From assembly GCF_017573505.1 (NCBI RefSeq), contig NZ_JAGEOJ010000038.1, positions 1 through 64,000 of the forward strand: a DNA stretch of 64,000 nt. The letters are read 5' to 3'. The DNA is from Actinomadura barringtoniae. GTDB taxonomy: Bacteria; Actinomycetota; Actinomycetes; Streptosporangiales; Streptosporangiaceae. The notes under the pieces were generated by a model that did not search any database, was not told the origin of the DNA, and saw only the letters and a list, made by a program, of their open reading frames with translations. Shown in pieces: positions 18,379 through 28,724 of the stretch; within the stretch, counting starts at the first letter, position 1, and each line of letters begins with the position of its first letter. A program made the position numbers and the translations under genes.

Positions 18379-18588
18379 TCAGGGCGGTGACTTGGGTTGG
18401 TCTGGCATGCGATACGTGTTGAGGGCAGCCACCCAGCTCACTCCTCGGCGAGTGGCTTTGGGCATGGTTCGGACGTTCGAAGCAAGGTCTCGGGGGCTCT
18501 TGGGGGTGACGCGCGCTGCCGTGTTGGTTCGGTGTGCTCGGTCGAGTGAGTTCATTGCCGGGGATCGGGTTGCGGTGTGGGTGGTCAT
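18379..18588 (-). CDS. possible small protein coupled to ssd
   Basis: A 69-residue frame whose ATG overlaps the ssd stop (ATGA) and has GGAGG seven bases upstream, which is the reason to list it. The product is basic and Thr/Ser/Arg-rich (MTTHTATRSP, TPKSPRDLASNVRTM), with no membrane segment and no family likeness. The ribosome site may be chance, because the ssd C-terminus happens to encode Met-Glu-Ala-Ala. Low confidence. Confidence 0.3.
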   Translation of the reverse strand: MTTHTATRSPAMNSLDRAHRTNTAARVTPKSPRDLASNVRTMPKATRRGVSWVAALNTYRMPDQPKSPP

Positions 18589-19664
18589 GCCGCCTCCATT
18601 CGGGGCTCGTAGGTGTGAAGGTCAAGCTCTTCGACGAGAGCCGAACAGAGGTCCGTGAGGGAGCCTCGTCGGGCGGCTCGGGGGAAGTCACCCTGCTCTA
18701 GGGCTGCGGGGAGACGTCGGTCGCGTTCGAAGGTGCCGCTGGGCGGGAGTGCCAGCGATTCGGCGATCACTTTCGGAGTCAGGCCGCCTGGAGACGGACC
18801 GCGCACGATCAGGCGGAGTTCGGAGGTCTCGCGGCGAAGCGCTGCGGCCTGCAGGTTGGCTGCGACGGCCGCACGGACCTCGGCCGGTACGAGGAGGAGG
18901 GTCAGGTCGGACGCCCTGAGCGCCGTTCGACCGATGTCTCCCAGGTGACTCGGTACGTCCACGACGACCAGGGCGAACCCGCGTACGGCGGCGTCTAGAA
19001 GCGACAGGATCGCTTCGGGCGCGACGGGCACCGGGTCTTCGCGAGACCACGAGAGCACGGAGAGATCTCCCAGACGTGGGAGCGCCTGGCGGAGAGTGGC
19101 CGCGCTCAGCCTGCCTTGCCGTTCGGCGAAATCAGGCCAGCGGGCGCCGTCGTACTCCTCAAGCCCCAGGACCAGGTCGAGGCCACCGCCAAGGGGATCG
19201 CCGTCCACCAGGAGCGTTCGCAAGCCCTGGCGTGCGGCAGTCAGCGCCAAGCCTGCAGCGAACACGCTCGTGCCGGACCCCCCTCTGGCACCGGTAACGC
19301 AGATCATGGTGCCGAAGCCGTCCACTGGTTCGGCCGCCGATGCGAGCGCGTCGATCAGCCAGGCCTCGTCGCGAGGCAGCAAGGCCAGATCCTGCGCCCC
19401 GATCTCGACGGCTTGACGGTAGATGTTCTCGGTCTCACTCTCCCTGCTGACGAGGACGACGCCGGCGCGGCGCTGTGGCTCTGCCGCGGCGACCTCGTCG
19501 GCTAAGTCGGTCCCCACGAGGACGAGGGGCGGACTATGCCAGGACGGGCGTGCTTGGTCGGGGTGGTGGGCGACCTCGGCCTGGGCGTTGGCCGCTGCTG
19601 CTAGCCGCAGCAGGTCGTCCTGAATGGTGGGGTCGGCGGTCACGATCATCGCCGCACTGGCCAT
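18585..19664 (-). CDS. ssd: Ssd/TadZ (CpaE-like) ParA-family protein
   Basis: A 359-aa member of the septum-site-determining (Ssd, Rv3660c-like) / TadZ branch of the MinD/ParA superfamily. ATG 19664 with AAGGAGG is taken as the start; the open frame continues upstream into repeat DNA. It has a receiver-like N-terminal domain (1-115), then the P-loop region TGARGGSGTS at 124-133, DGDPLGGGLDLVLGLE, and VVVDVPSHLGDIG. The P-loop lacks both the signature Lys and the Walker A Lys (KGGxGKT would be expected). The family is known for atypical P-loops. It probably localises the Tad apparatus and/or affects septation. Confidence 0.92.
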   Translation of the reverse strand: MASAAMIVTADPTIQDDLLRLAAAANAQAEVAHHPDQARPSWHSPPLVLVGTDLADEVAAAEPQRRAGVVLVSRESETENIYRQAVEIGAQDLALLPRDEAWLIDALASAAEPVDGFGTMICVTGARGGSGTSVFAAGLALTAARQGLRTLLVDGDPLGGGLDLVLGLEEYDGARWPDFAERQGRLSAATLRQALPRLGDLSVLSWSREDPVPVAPEAILSLLDAAVRGFALVVVDVPSHLGDIGRTALRASDLTLLLVPAEVRAAVAANLQAAALRRETSELRLIVRGPSPGGLTPKVIAESLALPPSGTFERDRRLPAALEQGDFPRAARRGSLTDLCSALVEELDLHTYEPRMEAA

Positions 19665-19696
19665 CGGGGCCTCCTTCGCGTTCGGAGGTCTCCACC

Positions 19697-19834
19697 ATGC
19701 GCCGCCGCGGTCGGGATCTGGAAGACCTTCCCCAACCTGTGGATAACTTCTTGAAATGGCTGGTGAGAGCCACCTACCTCGCCTTGGCACGAGCGATGAC
19801 GCCTGAAGAACAGGCCTCTGACCTGCACGTTTGA
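19697..19834 (+). CDS. possible 45-aa protein divergent from ssd
   Basis: Short frame starting at ATG 19697 with GGAGG eight bases upstream, ending at TGA 19832-19834. The product reads MRRRGRDLEDLPQPVDNF, then LKWLVRATYLALARAMTPEE, with an amphipathic/hydrophobic centre. Only 32 bp separate this start from that of ssd on the other strand, and both ribosome sites lie in that gap, so each promoter would have to lie inside the other gene. No family likeness. Confidence 0.35.
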   Translation: MRRRGRDLEDLPQPVDNFLKWLVRATYLALARAMTPEEQASDLHV

Positions 19835-19899
19835 CCGAACGAGCCAATGACGGCGGCGTGGAGAGCGGCGCCAGCGGGGTGATTGCGAGCGAGACCACA

Positions 19900-20473
19900 C
19901 GTGGAACTGCACTGCGGGCGGGACTACATGCAGCACCGGACTGCATGAACGCTGGGCTGCATGCGGCGGGACTGCACGCCGCGGGACTGCGCAAGGCAGT
20001 CCGGCATTGGACCGCGCGGCGCTGAGCCGTGGACGGGACGGCACGCGCCAATGCACTGCGCTCCATCGAACTGTGCACGGGTGGAATGCACGACGCTGGA
20101 TTGCGCTGCACTGCGCTGCGCGGGATTCAACAGCGCGGCGCTGGGCTGTGCGGGACCGGCCTGCGCGGGCTCTGCACTGCACGGGCGCTGCACTGCACGG
20201 GCGCTGCACTGCACGGCGCTGAACCGCTCCGGGGCTGAACGCGCACGGGGCTGAACCGTGCGGCGCCGGCCTGTCGATGGGGCGGCACGCGGCGCTGCAC
20301 TGCACACCGTCGAACTGCACTCTGCTGGGCTGCGCAGGGCTGGGACTGCGCGGGAATTAACTGCGCGACGCCGGGGCTGCGCGACGCCGGACGGCGCGGG
20401 GCTGGCCTGCGCAACGGGGCTGGACCGCGCATGGCCCAACTTAGCGACGCTGGAATGCGCGGCGCCGGACAGC
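19900..20473. repeat. irregular GCACTGCACGGGCGCT-type repeats
   Basis: Degenerate repeats built on GCACTGCACGGGCGCT, GGACTGCACGCC and similar words. Exact triplication is visible near 20170-20220. All frames are nearly free of stops because of composition. It leads directly into the regular 15-bp array. Confidence 0.7.
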
Positions 20474-20849
20474 GCAGGGCTGGGCCGCGCAGGGCTGGGC
20501 CGCGCAGGGCTGGGCCGCGCAGGGCTGGCCCGCGCAGGGCTGGCCCGCGCGGGGCTGGGCCGCGCAGGGCTGGGCCGCGCGGAGCCGGGCCGCGCGGGGC
20601 TGGGCCGCGCAGGGCTGGGCCGCGCGGAGCCGGGCCGCGCGGGGCTGGGCCGCGCAGGGCTGGGCCGCGCAGGGCTGGCCCGCGCGGGGCTGGGCTGCGC
20701 AGGGCTGGGCTGCGCACGGCTGGGCTGCGCAGGGCTGGGCTGCGCGGGGCTGGGTCACGCACGGCTGGGCTGCGCACGGCTGGGCTGCGCAGGGCTGGGC
20801 TGCGCGGGGCTGGGTCGCGCGGAGCCGGGCCGCGCGGGGCTGGGCTGCG
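20474..20849. repeat. 15-bp tandem array, about 25 copies
   Basis: About 25 copies of GCAGGGCTGGGCCGC with substitutions (GCGGGGCTGGGCTGC, GCGGAGCCGGGCCGC, GCACGGCTGGGCTGC) but no length change. Being five codons long, it leaves several frames open and gives five-residue repeats such as AGLGR on plus, or AAQPC and RGPAP-like runs on minus. No start or ribosome site marks a specific frame, so I treat it as a DNA repeat. Confidence 0.93.
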
Positions 20850-21448
20850 CGACGCAGGACAGCACAGGGCTGGCTTGCATGGAACTGGCCCACGCTGGGG
20901 CTGGGCTGCGCAGGATCGGACCGTAGGGCCAGCCTGCGCGGGCCTGAACGGCGGAGGCCGGACGGCACGTGGCCGGACTGGGCGATGGTGGAGGAGGCTC
21001 CTCTGGGCGTCGGTCGCAGAGGGATGTCCACAGGTGCAGGGCAAGCGCGAGAGCGGGCGCTACTCACGCTCGAGCGCCAGAGGTGCGTTGTGGAAGTGGG
21101 CCCGTGGCGGAGACGACGGCGTCGGGACCGCGCGCTGGTGCCTGTGGGCTTGTGCTGTGGACGGACGCGCTCGCGGTGGGCGGCGTAGGTAGACGCACCT
21201 CTTGATGGCGGTGCTTCGGCTGGGGTGCGCTGAGGTTCTTGGGGTGGCTGGAGTGAGGGATGCGTTAGGGGTGTTGGCTTTGCGACGGAGTCTGCGTGTG
21301 GCCCGCTACGTGGGTGTTTGGCGCATGGCGGCAAGGAGCTGGTGACGCTGCGCGGCGGGCGCGGGGTGGGACGTTGGGCGGTGGGCTGGTTGTTCGGCAC
21401 AGCCCACCGCCCGTGGCCTTGGGGGCGGCGGTGCCGCTACCCCAGGCA

Positions 21449-21535
21449 TAGGGCGACCCCCGCCGGGGGGGAGAGCGGGGGTCGCCTAACGGTCCGGCTC
21501 CGGGGGGGTAGAGCCGGCCCGTTTTCCAAGAAAGT
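21449..21535 (-). ncRNA. 6C RNA (actinobacterial small RNA)
   Basis: Two adjacent hairpins whose minus-strand loops each hold seven consecutive C. Hairpin A: 12-bp perfect stem 21452-21463 / 21475-21486, loop 21464-21474 reading TCTCCCCCCCG. Hairpin B: 7-bp stem 21494-21500 / 21511-21517, loop 21501-21510 reading TACCCCCCCG. Two stem-loops each with six or more C in the loop define the 6C RNA class of Actinobacteria. In Streptomyces coelicolor the 6C RNA lies in this same neighbourhood, as I recall it. Ends are approximate; an A/T-rich stretch at 21540-21640 is the likely promoter side. Confidence 0.88.
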
Positions 21536-21862
21536 CCTCGAGGGAGATCACGCTATGCGAGACGCAAGTTTGATCTATAGGAGAAGCAAAGTCGTTGTCC
21601 CCAGTCTAGGCAGATACAACATATGCTGCCCGATCGTCGAGACTTCCGTCGAGCGGCAAAGTCGCCCTGACGGGTGACGTTTTTTCTCACTTGGTTGTGG
21701 TGATCCCTACCCCCGGGACCGAACCGCCCTCGGAGGCGGCACCTTCCCCGCCCGGGACGATGATCCCGCCTGTAAGGATCCGCCCGGAAGTGGGAGCGTA
21801 CAGCACATCTAATGATCGTTCCGTCGCGGTACGAGATCGGCTACCAAAAAGAATCGATCACA

Positions 21863-21883
21863 CTCCGTGATCGAATCACGGAG
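21863..21883. promoter_or_regulatory. perfect 9-3-9 palindrome, operator-like
   Basis: CTCCGTGAT (21863-21871), spacer CGA, ATCACGGAG (21875-21883). Exact dyad of the size bound by dimeric regulators, lying in a gene-free A/T-rich stretch. Which gene it would control is unclear. Confidence 0.4.
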
Positions 21884-22184
21884 TTGCCGGACAGTCGCCG
21901 ATACGGCCGGGAATGGCGCGTTCCATGGTCGTCAGTGCCTCCGGCGGCGGGCCGGCATGACTGGTCGTTACGGGTACGGGTGTCGCCTTTGGGTGGTCGC
22001 TTTTACGAATAGGGGCTTGTCATCAGGGCGAATGAGGCGTAGACAGGTTCTACGGACCAAGTGTCCGAGCACGGCAGCCGGGCACCCACGCGCGACCAGC
22101 CGCGGGAGGCGCGTCGAGACGGGCTTGACCCGCTCCGACGAATATGAGGTGCACGCTTGGTAACCCGGTGTGACGTGACTGGCG

Positions 22185-22213
22185 ACGGCGTCCCCTAGTG
22201 ATAGGGACGCCGT
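22185..22213 (-). terminator. terminator of pentapeptide-repeat gene
   Basis: Perfect 10-bp stem (22185-22194 / 22204-22213) with a 9-nt loop that can pair further (CTA/TAG), about 125 nt past the stop codon at 22340. Confidence 0.6.
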
Positions 22214-22339
22214 TCGCTACGTCTGAGGCCGAATCGGAATCGACACGCCGGACGGGCATTGGCCGTAGGGGCCCATAACGCGGCATGTCCGACTTGCGAG
22301 CCGACGTCACCGAATCGCGCGGAGGTTGTCGCCACTCGG

Positions 22340-22975
22340 TTAGGTGGCTGGATCGTCGTCCGGTCGTACGGCCAGGCCGAGAGACGTCGCGAGAACGACG
22401 GCCTGCAGCGGGTCGATCACGGCATTGCGGAGCTCGACCGTGTAGGGGTCGATCGAGGAGATCTCGCTGCCACGCAGATCACTGCCGGAAAGGTCAGCCT
22501 TGTGCAGCATTGCCCCGGAAAGGTCGACTCGACGCAGTGACGCGCCGGCACAGCGCGCGCCGGTTAGGTCCGCCTCCCGGAGACGTACGTCGCTGAAGGC
22601 GGCGCGCCGCAGGTCCGCCCCGGGCAGACCGGTGAACGACCAGTCGCCGCCGCTGACCTTCATCAGATCGTACGTGCAGCCGTCGAACATGCTGCCCACG
22701 AACTTGCAGCCCGTGAAGGTGGCGTCGAAAAAGCCGCACCGGACGAACGCGCAGTTGAGAAAGGCCGTGTCGATGAAGGTGGAGGCGTTGAACCGTGCAC
22801 CCCGGAACGTGCATTCGGAGAAGACCGCGCCCGTCGCGTGCGCCTCGGTCATGTCCACGTCGATGAGCAGGACGTTCGCCTGTTCCTCGCCCGTCAGGTC
22901 GCGGGAGTCCCAGTTCTCGGACCGTACGGTGGTATCGGTGGGCGGAGCAGGAGCGCCGTGCGGCCGGTCAGCCAT
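22340..22975 (-). CDS. pentapeptide-repeat protein
   Basis: A 211-aa protein. ATG 22975 follows GGAGG, preferred over the frame start at 23029. From about residue 35 it is built of A(D/N)LXX-like five-residue repeats: FSECTFRGARFNASTFIDTA, then FLNCAFVRCGFFDATFTGCK, and later ADLRRAAFSDVRLREADLTG and VDLSGAMLHKADLSGSDLRG. This predicts a right-handed quadrilateral beta-helix. The last 35 residues are non-repeat (LQAVVLATSLGLAVRPDD). Family members include DNA-mimic gyrase-protection proteins, but most have unknown function; nothing here identifies the partner. Cytoplasmic. Confidence 0.93.
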   Translation of the reverse strand: MADRPHGAPAPPTDTTVRSENWDSRDLTGEEQANVLLIDVDMTEAHATGAVFSECTFRGARFNASTFIDTAFLNCAFVRCGFFDATFTGCKFVGSMFDGCTYDLMKVSGGDWSFTGLPGADLRRAAFSDVRLREADLTGARCAGASLRRVDLSGAMLHKADLSGSDLRGSEISSIDPYTVELRNAVIDPLQAVVLATSLGLAVRPDDDPAT

Positions 22976-23049
22976 GCCTACCTCCGAGAACGCCCATATC
23001 GGCGACCGTACCCGCGAGGTCGGACACAACCGCCACCGCGCGGTGGCGG

Positions 23050-23601
23050 AGCGCTCAGTCGGCTAGGGCACGCCCGCCCGCGGCTGCGCGGCCTTGATGC
23101 GGCGGCCGGCGTTTGGAGGGGCTAGTGAACGAGGGCGCAGGCTACTCATGCGCGGAGGCATTCGCGTCAGTCGCGCAAAGGCCCAGCGGCGCTAGGCCAG
23201 TGTTGGGTTGGTCACGCAGAACGCGTCTTTGACCGTTCAAGCCCGCATCTGTCGCCCGGAGCCTGTGGCGCTGGCTGGGGCGGCGTTCACGCTGAGCCGT
23301 ATGCCTGGCCGGCCATTAGAACGCGGGCGTTGGGCGGCCAAGAGGCTGAGGGCTAGAGGCCAGCTGTGTGTCGCGTTGGACTCTGTGGGGGCAGCCGCGC
23401 TGAGCCGTATGCCTGGCCGGCCCTCAGAACGCGGGCGTTGGGCGGCCAAGAGGCTGGGGGCGGAGGCGGAGGCGGAGGCGGAGGCGGAGGCGGAGGCGGA
23501 GGCGGAGGCGGAGGCGGAGGCTGGCTGTGTGTCGCCTTGGGCTCTGAATGGCGGTTACAGCTTGGCGTGGGCCTGCAGGGCGGCCAGGGCGGCCTGGGGG
23601 G
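23050..23601. other. intergenic, repeat-rich
   Basis: No supported gene. Most of the stretch is the duplicated segment and hexamer run listed separately. Confidence 0.5.
23291..23546. repeat. about 100-bp direct duplication with GGAGGC hexamer expansion
   Basis: Copy 1 (about 23291-23385) and copy 2 (about 23399-23546) share GCTGAGCCGTATGCCTGGCC, then ACGCGGGCGTTGGGCGGCCA, and later CTGTGTGTCGC. Copy 2 is longer because about ten copies of CGGAGG (23461-23520) are inserted before GCTGGCTGTGTG. Confidence 0.9.
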
Positions 23602-24393
23602 TCAGCCTCGGAGGAAGGCTTCGCAGATTGCTTGGGAGTCGCGGGCGGCGGCTGCGGCGGCATCGGCGCAGTGGCGGATCCAGGTGGCTACGCCTTCGGG
23701 GGTGCCGGACGCGTAGGCGCGCAGGGATTCCGCGTACTGGTCCTGGAGTTCGGCATGGCCGACCTCGGGGGCGGTCAAGGACTTGGGGTCGAGACCGCGG
23801 GACACGTAGGTGAGGCGTTGGGCGGCGCGGGCCACGATGCCGTCGCCCCAGCCGAACGGCCTCAGCGTGAGGAGTTCGCCGTGGACGATTGCTGCTACCA
23901 CTAGGGCCGGAGCCTTGGTCTGCGACGTCAGGAGACCGCTGAGCATGTCCAGGCGTCCTGCCACTTCCGCAGGGGAAGGGGGCTCGCCCAGGCCGAGGAT
24001 GTCCTTGACGACCGTTCCCTCGCCGCGTGGGCGACCCAGGTCCGCCTCGTCGACGGCGTCGGCGGCAGCGAGTACGTGAAGGCGCGCCAAGACCTGCCTT
24101 GGCGCCTGACGCCAGGTCTCGGCCAGCGAACCCAACTCGGCAGAGACGCGCAGTGCGCCCTGGACGACCGGGTCGGTTGGGCTCTCGCCGCTCCGGAGCT
24201 CATCCAGCGTGACCGAAGCGCCTTCCAGTACGGCTGAGGCACGGGCGCCGCGCAGTGCGGACTCCGTCGACACCTCGGCACTGCGCCTACGCAGGATCCG
24301 GTGGCCCAGCAGCCGGTCCACCGCCTTGCGGGCGTCGGCGACGGCGTCGTCCACTCCGGGCAGGGCGGCCACTTGGGCGAGGGCATCGGTCAC
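23602..24393 (-). CDS. degenerate Fic-domain-like protein
   Basis: A 263-aa protein. After the N-terminal helices there is SAVLEG (Ser-x-x-x-Glu-Gly), which fits the autoinhibitory helix motif (S/T)xxxE(G/N) of Fic proteins. Where the Fic catalytic loop HPFxxGNGRxxR should stand it reads RPFGWGDGIVARA: the catalytic His is Arg and Asn is Asp. The surrounding pattern (AAIVHGELLTLRPFGWGDGI) keeps the Fic layout. AMP transfer is therefore unlikely; binding or a different activity is possible. Homologues beside acs in other actinomycetes are often labelled only oxidoreductase or hypothetical. The Fic assignment is my inference. Confidence 0.7.
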   Translation of the reverse strand: MTDALAQVAALPGVDDAVADARKAVDRLLGHRILRRRSAEVSTESALRGARASAVLEGASVTLDELRSGESPTDPVVQGALRVSAELGSLAETWRQAPRQVLARLHVLAAADAVDEADLGRPRGEGTVVKDILGLGEPPSPAEVAGRLDMLSGLLTSQTKAPALVVAAIVHGELLTLRPFGWGDGIVARAAQRLTYVSRGLDPKSLTAPEVGHAELQDQYAESLRAYASGTPEGVATWIRHCADAAAAAARDSQAICEAFLRG

Positions 24394-24937
24394 GTGCCGA
24401 CCTTATGCGGTCGTCGATGCTGGCTCCGCAGGCCCCTCACGCTTCAGCCCCCTTCCGGGCTTCCGGCGCCCCGGTACCTGCCCCCTCCGGGCTTCCGCCT
24501 CCCAGGGCATCTGGATCCCGGCTGGTGGCCCCCGGGCATCCCGCGCCCCCGACATCCGGCCCCTCCCGCATCGCGTCCCTCCGGCGTCGGCTGCGCTTGG
24601 CCGGGTAAGGCTGGCCCCGCGTTCAGAGGGCTGGGGACCTGATGGGCAGAGGGGCCTGATGGGCAGAGGGACCGGACGGGCGGACAGGCCGGAGGCGGAG
24701 GGGGACAGGCCGACGGGCAGAGGGGCGGAGGGTTGATCCGGTGGTTAGCGGACATTGATTTGTTAGGACGAGAATGTGCAGGTCCGGCTGTGGCGGGCAT
24801 CACTGAGCATCCGCCGGGGGCCGGGGAGCTGGTGAGCCTTGATCCGCGCTCATGGGGGAGGACTTGTGAGCGGGGACACTTCCCTGGTGAAGTGGGCTCA
24901 CCGGGCGCCTCCCTCTTTCGCTAGCAAGGAGTACGCG
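24394..24937. other. intergenic with low-complexity blocks, acs upstream
   Basis: Contains CTTCCGG-type repeats near 24440-24560 and GGGCCTGATGGGCAGAGG twice near 24639-24672. The last about 100 bp before acs are less repetitive and should hold its promoter. No gene seen. Confidence 0.5.
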
Positions 24938-26908
<1,971 letters not shown>

Positions 26909-27281
26909 CCAAGGACCCACGACGTCGGCCGAAATCCCACGACCCGCCGACACGACGGCACCCCGACGCCCCGGCGCCCGACAACGGGCCCGGGGCGTCC
27001 GCTATGCATACGGCCCCGGGGCGTTCGGCACTCACGCGGGCCCAGGGCGTTCGGCACCCACGCGGCCGCCATGCTGCGGGCCCGGGGCCCTCGGCGTGCA
27101 TGCAGCCCGGCCCTGCGGGGCGGTCTGGGCTGGTGGGCGGGCTTGAGGGGTGATCTTCTCGGGTACGTTGATCAGCAGGTGTGCCGGGAAGTCTGGTCGG
27201 CGGGGGCCGTTCCGTTCCGGCTTATGGCGGGGACGGGCACGGCGCTCGAGCCAGTCCGTCCGCTCACCGCTCGGGGGATCA
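26909..27281. other. acs-nhaA intergenic, repeat-rich
   Basis: Repeated GCGTTCGGCAC blocks between 26995 and 27065 within CG-rich sequence. No gene; the nhaA leader and promoter should lie at its right end. Confidence 0.45.
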
Positions 27282-28526
27282 ATGCCGCGTCGTGTCGCCG
27301 CCATGTGGCCGTTCAGGCCGACCGTCAGGTACAGCCGCAATCTGACGGAGGCGTTGCGCACCGAGACGATCGGCGGCGTCATCATGCTGGCGGCCACGGT
27401 CGCGGCGCTGGTCTGGGCGAACACGCCGTGGGCGTCGGCTTATACGAAGCTGCAGAAGTACGAGCTGAGCCCGTCGTGGCTTGGCCTGGACCACATGGAC
27501 CTGCAGCACTGGGCGTCCGGCGGGCTGCTCGCGGTCTTCTTCTTCATCGCCGGCGTCGAGCTGCGCGAAGAGCTCACGCACGGCGAGCTGCGCAATCCGC
27601 GAGATGCGGCGCTGCCCGTGATCGCGGCGTTCGCGGGCGTCGCCATGCCCGCGTTGCTGTTCCTCGCGGTCAGTTCCGGAACGGGCGGGGCGGCGCGAGG
27701 GTGGGCGGTGCCGACGGCGACCGACATCGCGTTCGCGCTGGCGGTGCTGGCCGTCACGTTCTCGCAGTGCCCGGCGCCGCTGCGCGCGTTCCTGCTGACG
27801 CTCGCCGTGGTGGACGACCTGATCGCCATCACGATCATCGCGATCTTCTACACCGACAAGCTCGCCTTCCTGCCGCTCGTGATCTCGGTCCTGCTCGTCG
27901 CGCTGTACGGGGTGCTGCAGGCCAAGGGGTTCCGTTCGCCCTGGGTGTACGTGCCGCTGGCGGTCGCCGCCTGGTATTTCATGCAGCGCAGCGGCGTTCA
28001 CGCGACCGTCGCGGGCGTCGCGCTCGGCATGCTCACGAACCCGACCGAGACCCCGGACGAACGCCCCACCAACGCCGAGCAGGCCGACCATCAGCTCCGC
28101 CCGTTCGTCGCGGGCGTGTGCGTGCCGCTGTTCGCGTTCCTGTCGGCCGGCGTGGCGCTCAGCGGGCCCGCGCTGAACGCCGTCTTCCACGACCGGGTGG
28201 CCCTCGGTGTGATCGCCGGACTGGTGATCGGTAAATTCGTCGGCGTCTTCGGCGGGGCGTGGACGGCCGTACGGTTCGGCCTGGCCACTCTCGGAGAGGA
28301 GCTGCACTGGCGGGAGATCGCGGGTGTGGCGTTGCTGGCCGGTGTCGGCTTCACGGTTTCGCTGCTGATCGGCGGTTTGGCCTACCCCGACCCGGAACAA
28401 TTCGAGAGAGTGACAACAGCGGTCCTGATCGCGAGCCTCATCGCGTCGGTGGCCGCCAGCATGGTCTTCCGGCACCGGGTCCGGCAGCGCGCACGTACCG
28501 ACGGCGAAGTCGCCGCCACGGGTTGA
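27282..28526 (+). CDS. nhaA: Na+/H+ antiporter NhaA
   Basis: Membrane Na+(Li+)/H+ antiporter of the NhaA family, about 414 aa. ATG 27282 with GGGGGA just upstream is preferred; ATG 27303 is possible. Conserved blocks: LLAVFFFIAGVELREELTHG, VPTATDIAFALAVLA, and the ion-binding Asp pair in LTLAVVDDLIAITIIAIFYT. Late helices include GVGFTVSLLIGGLAYPD. All key residues are present. The short Arg-rich C-terminal tail is cytoplasmic. Confidence 0.95.
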   Translation: MPRRVAAMWPFRPTVRYSRNLTEALRTETIGGVIMLAATVAALVWANTPWASAYTKLQKYELSPSWLGLDHMDLQHWASGGLLAVFFFIAGVELREELTHGELRNPRDAALPVIAAFAGVAMPALLFLAVSSGTGGAARGWAVPTATDIAFALAVLAVTFSQCPAPLRAFLLTLAVVDDLIAITIIAIFYTDKLAFLPLVISVLLVALYGVLQAKGFRSPWVYVPLAVAAWYFMQRSGVHATVAGVALGMLTNPTETPDERPTNAEQADHQLRPFVAGVCVPLFAFLSAGVALSGPALNAVFHDRVALGVIAGLVIGKFVGVFGGAWTAVRFGLATLGEELHWREIAGVALLAGVGFTVSLLIGGLAYPDPEQFERVTTAVLIASLIASVAASMVFRHRVRQRARTDGEVAATG

Positions 28527-28724
28527 CGCCCACGTGACTCCCACGTGGACGCCTCGTGCAGGCGCCTTCGCGGGCACCCGCGTGGACGCCCACGTGACGC
28601 CCCGCGCGAGCGGCGGTACGGGTGCGGTGCCGGGGTGACGCATGCCGAGTAGCACGACCGACCGCCCGGCTGCCAGGCTGATGCGGCCCCCGCCGTTCCC
28701 TGGGGCACTGGAAGGAGAAGCGAT

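Larger units (their letters stand above)
21536..22339. other. A/T-richer non-coding region upstream of 6C RNA
   Basis: About 800 bp, visibly lower in GC than the rest of the window, with no convincing gene. It holds the likely 6C promoter side, a T-run (21680-21685), a perfect palindrome (21863-21883) and the pentapeptide-gene terminator. Probably regulatory or a remnant. Confidence 0.5.

Noticed and set aside
20258..20926. Possible pentapeptide-repeat (AGLGR) protein encoded by the 15-bp array
   Set aside because: It lacks the D/N of A(D/N)LXX and any ribosome site, and similar open frames exist on both strands, so it is better seen as a DNA repeat.
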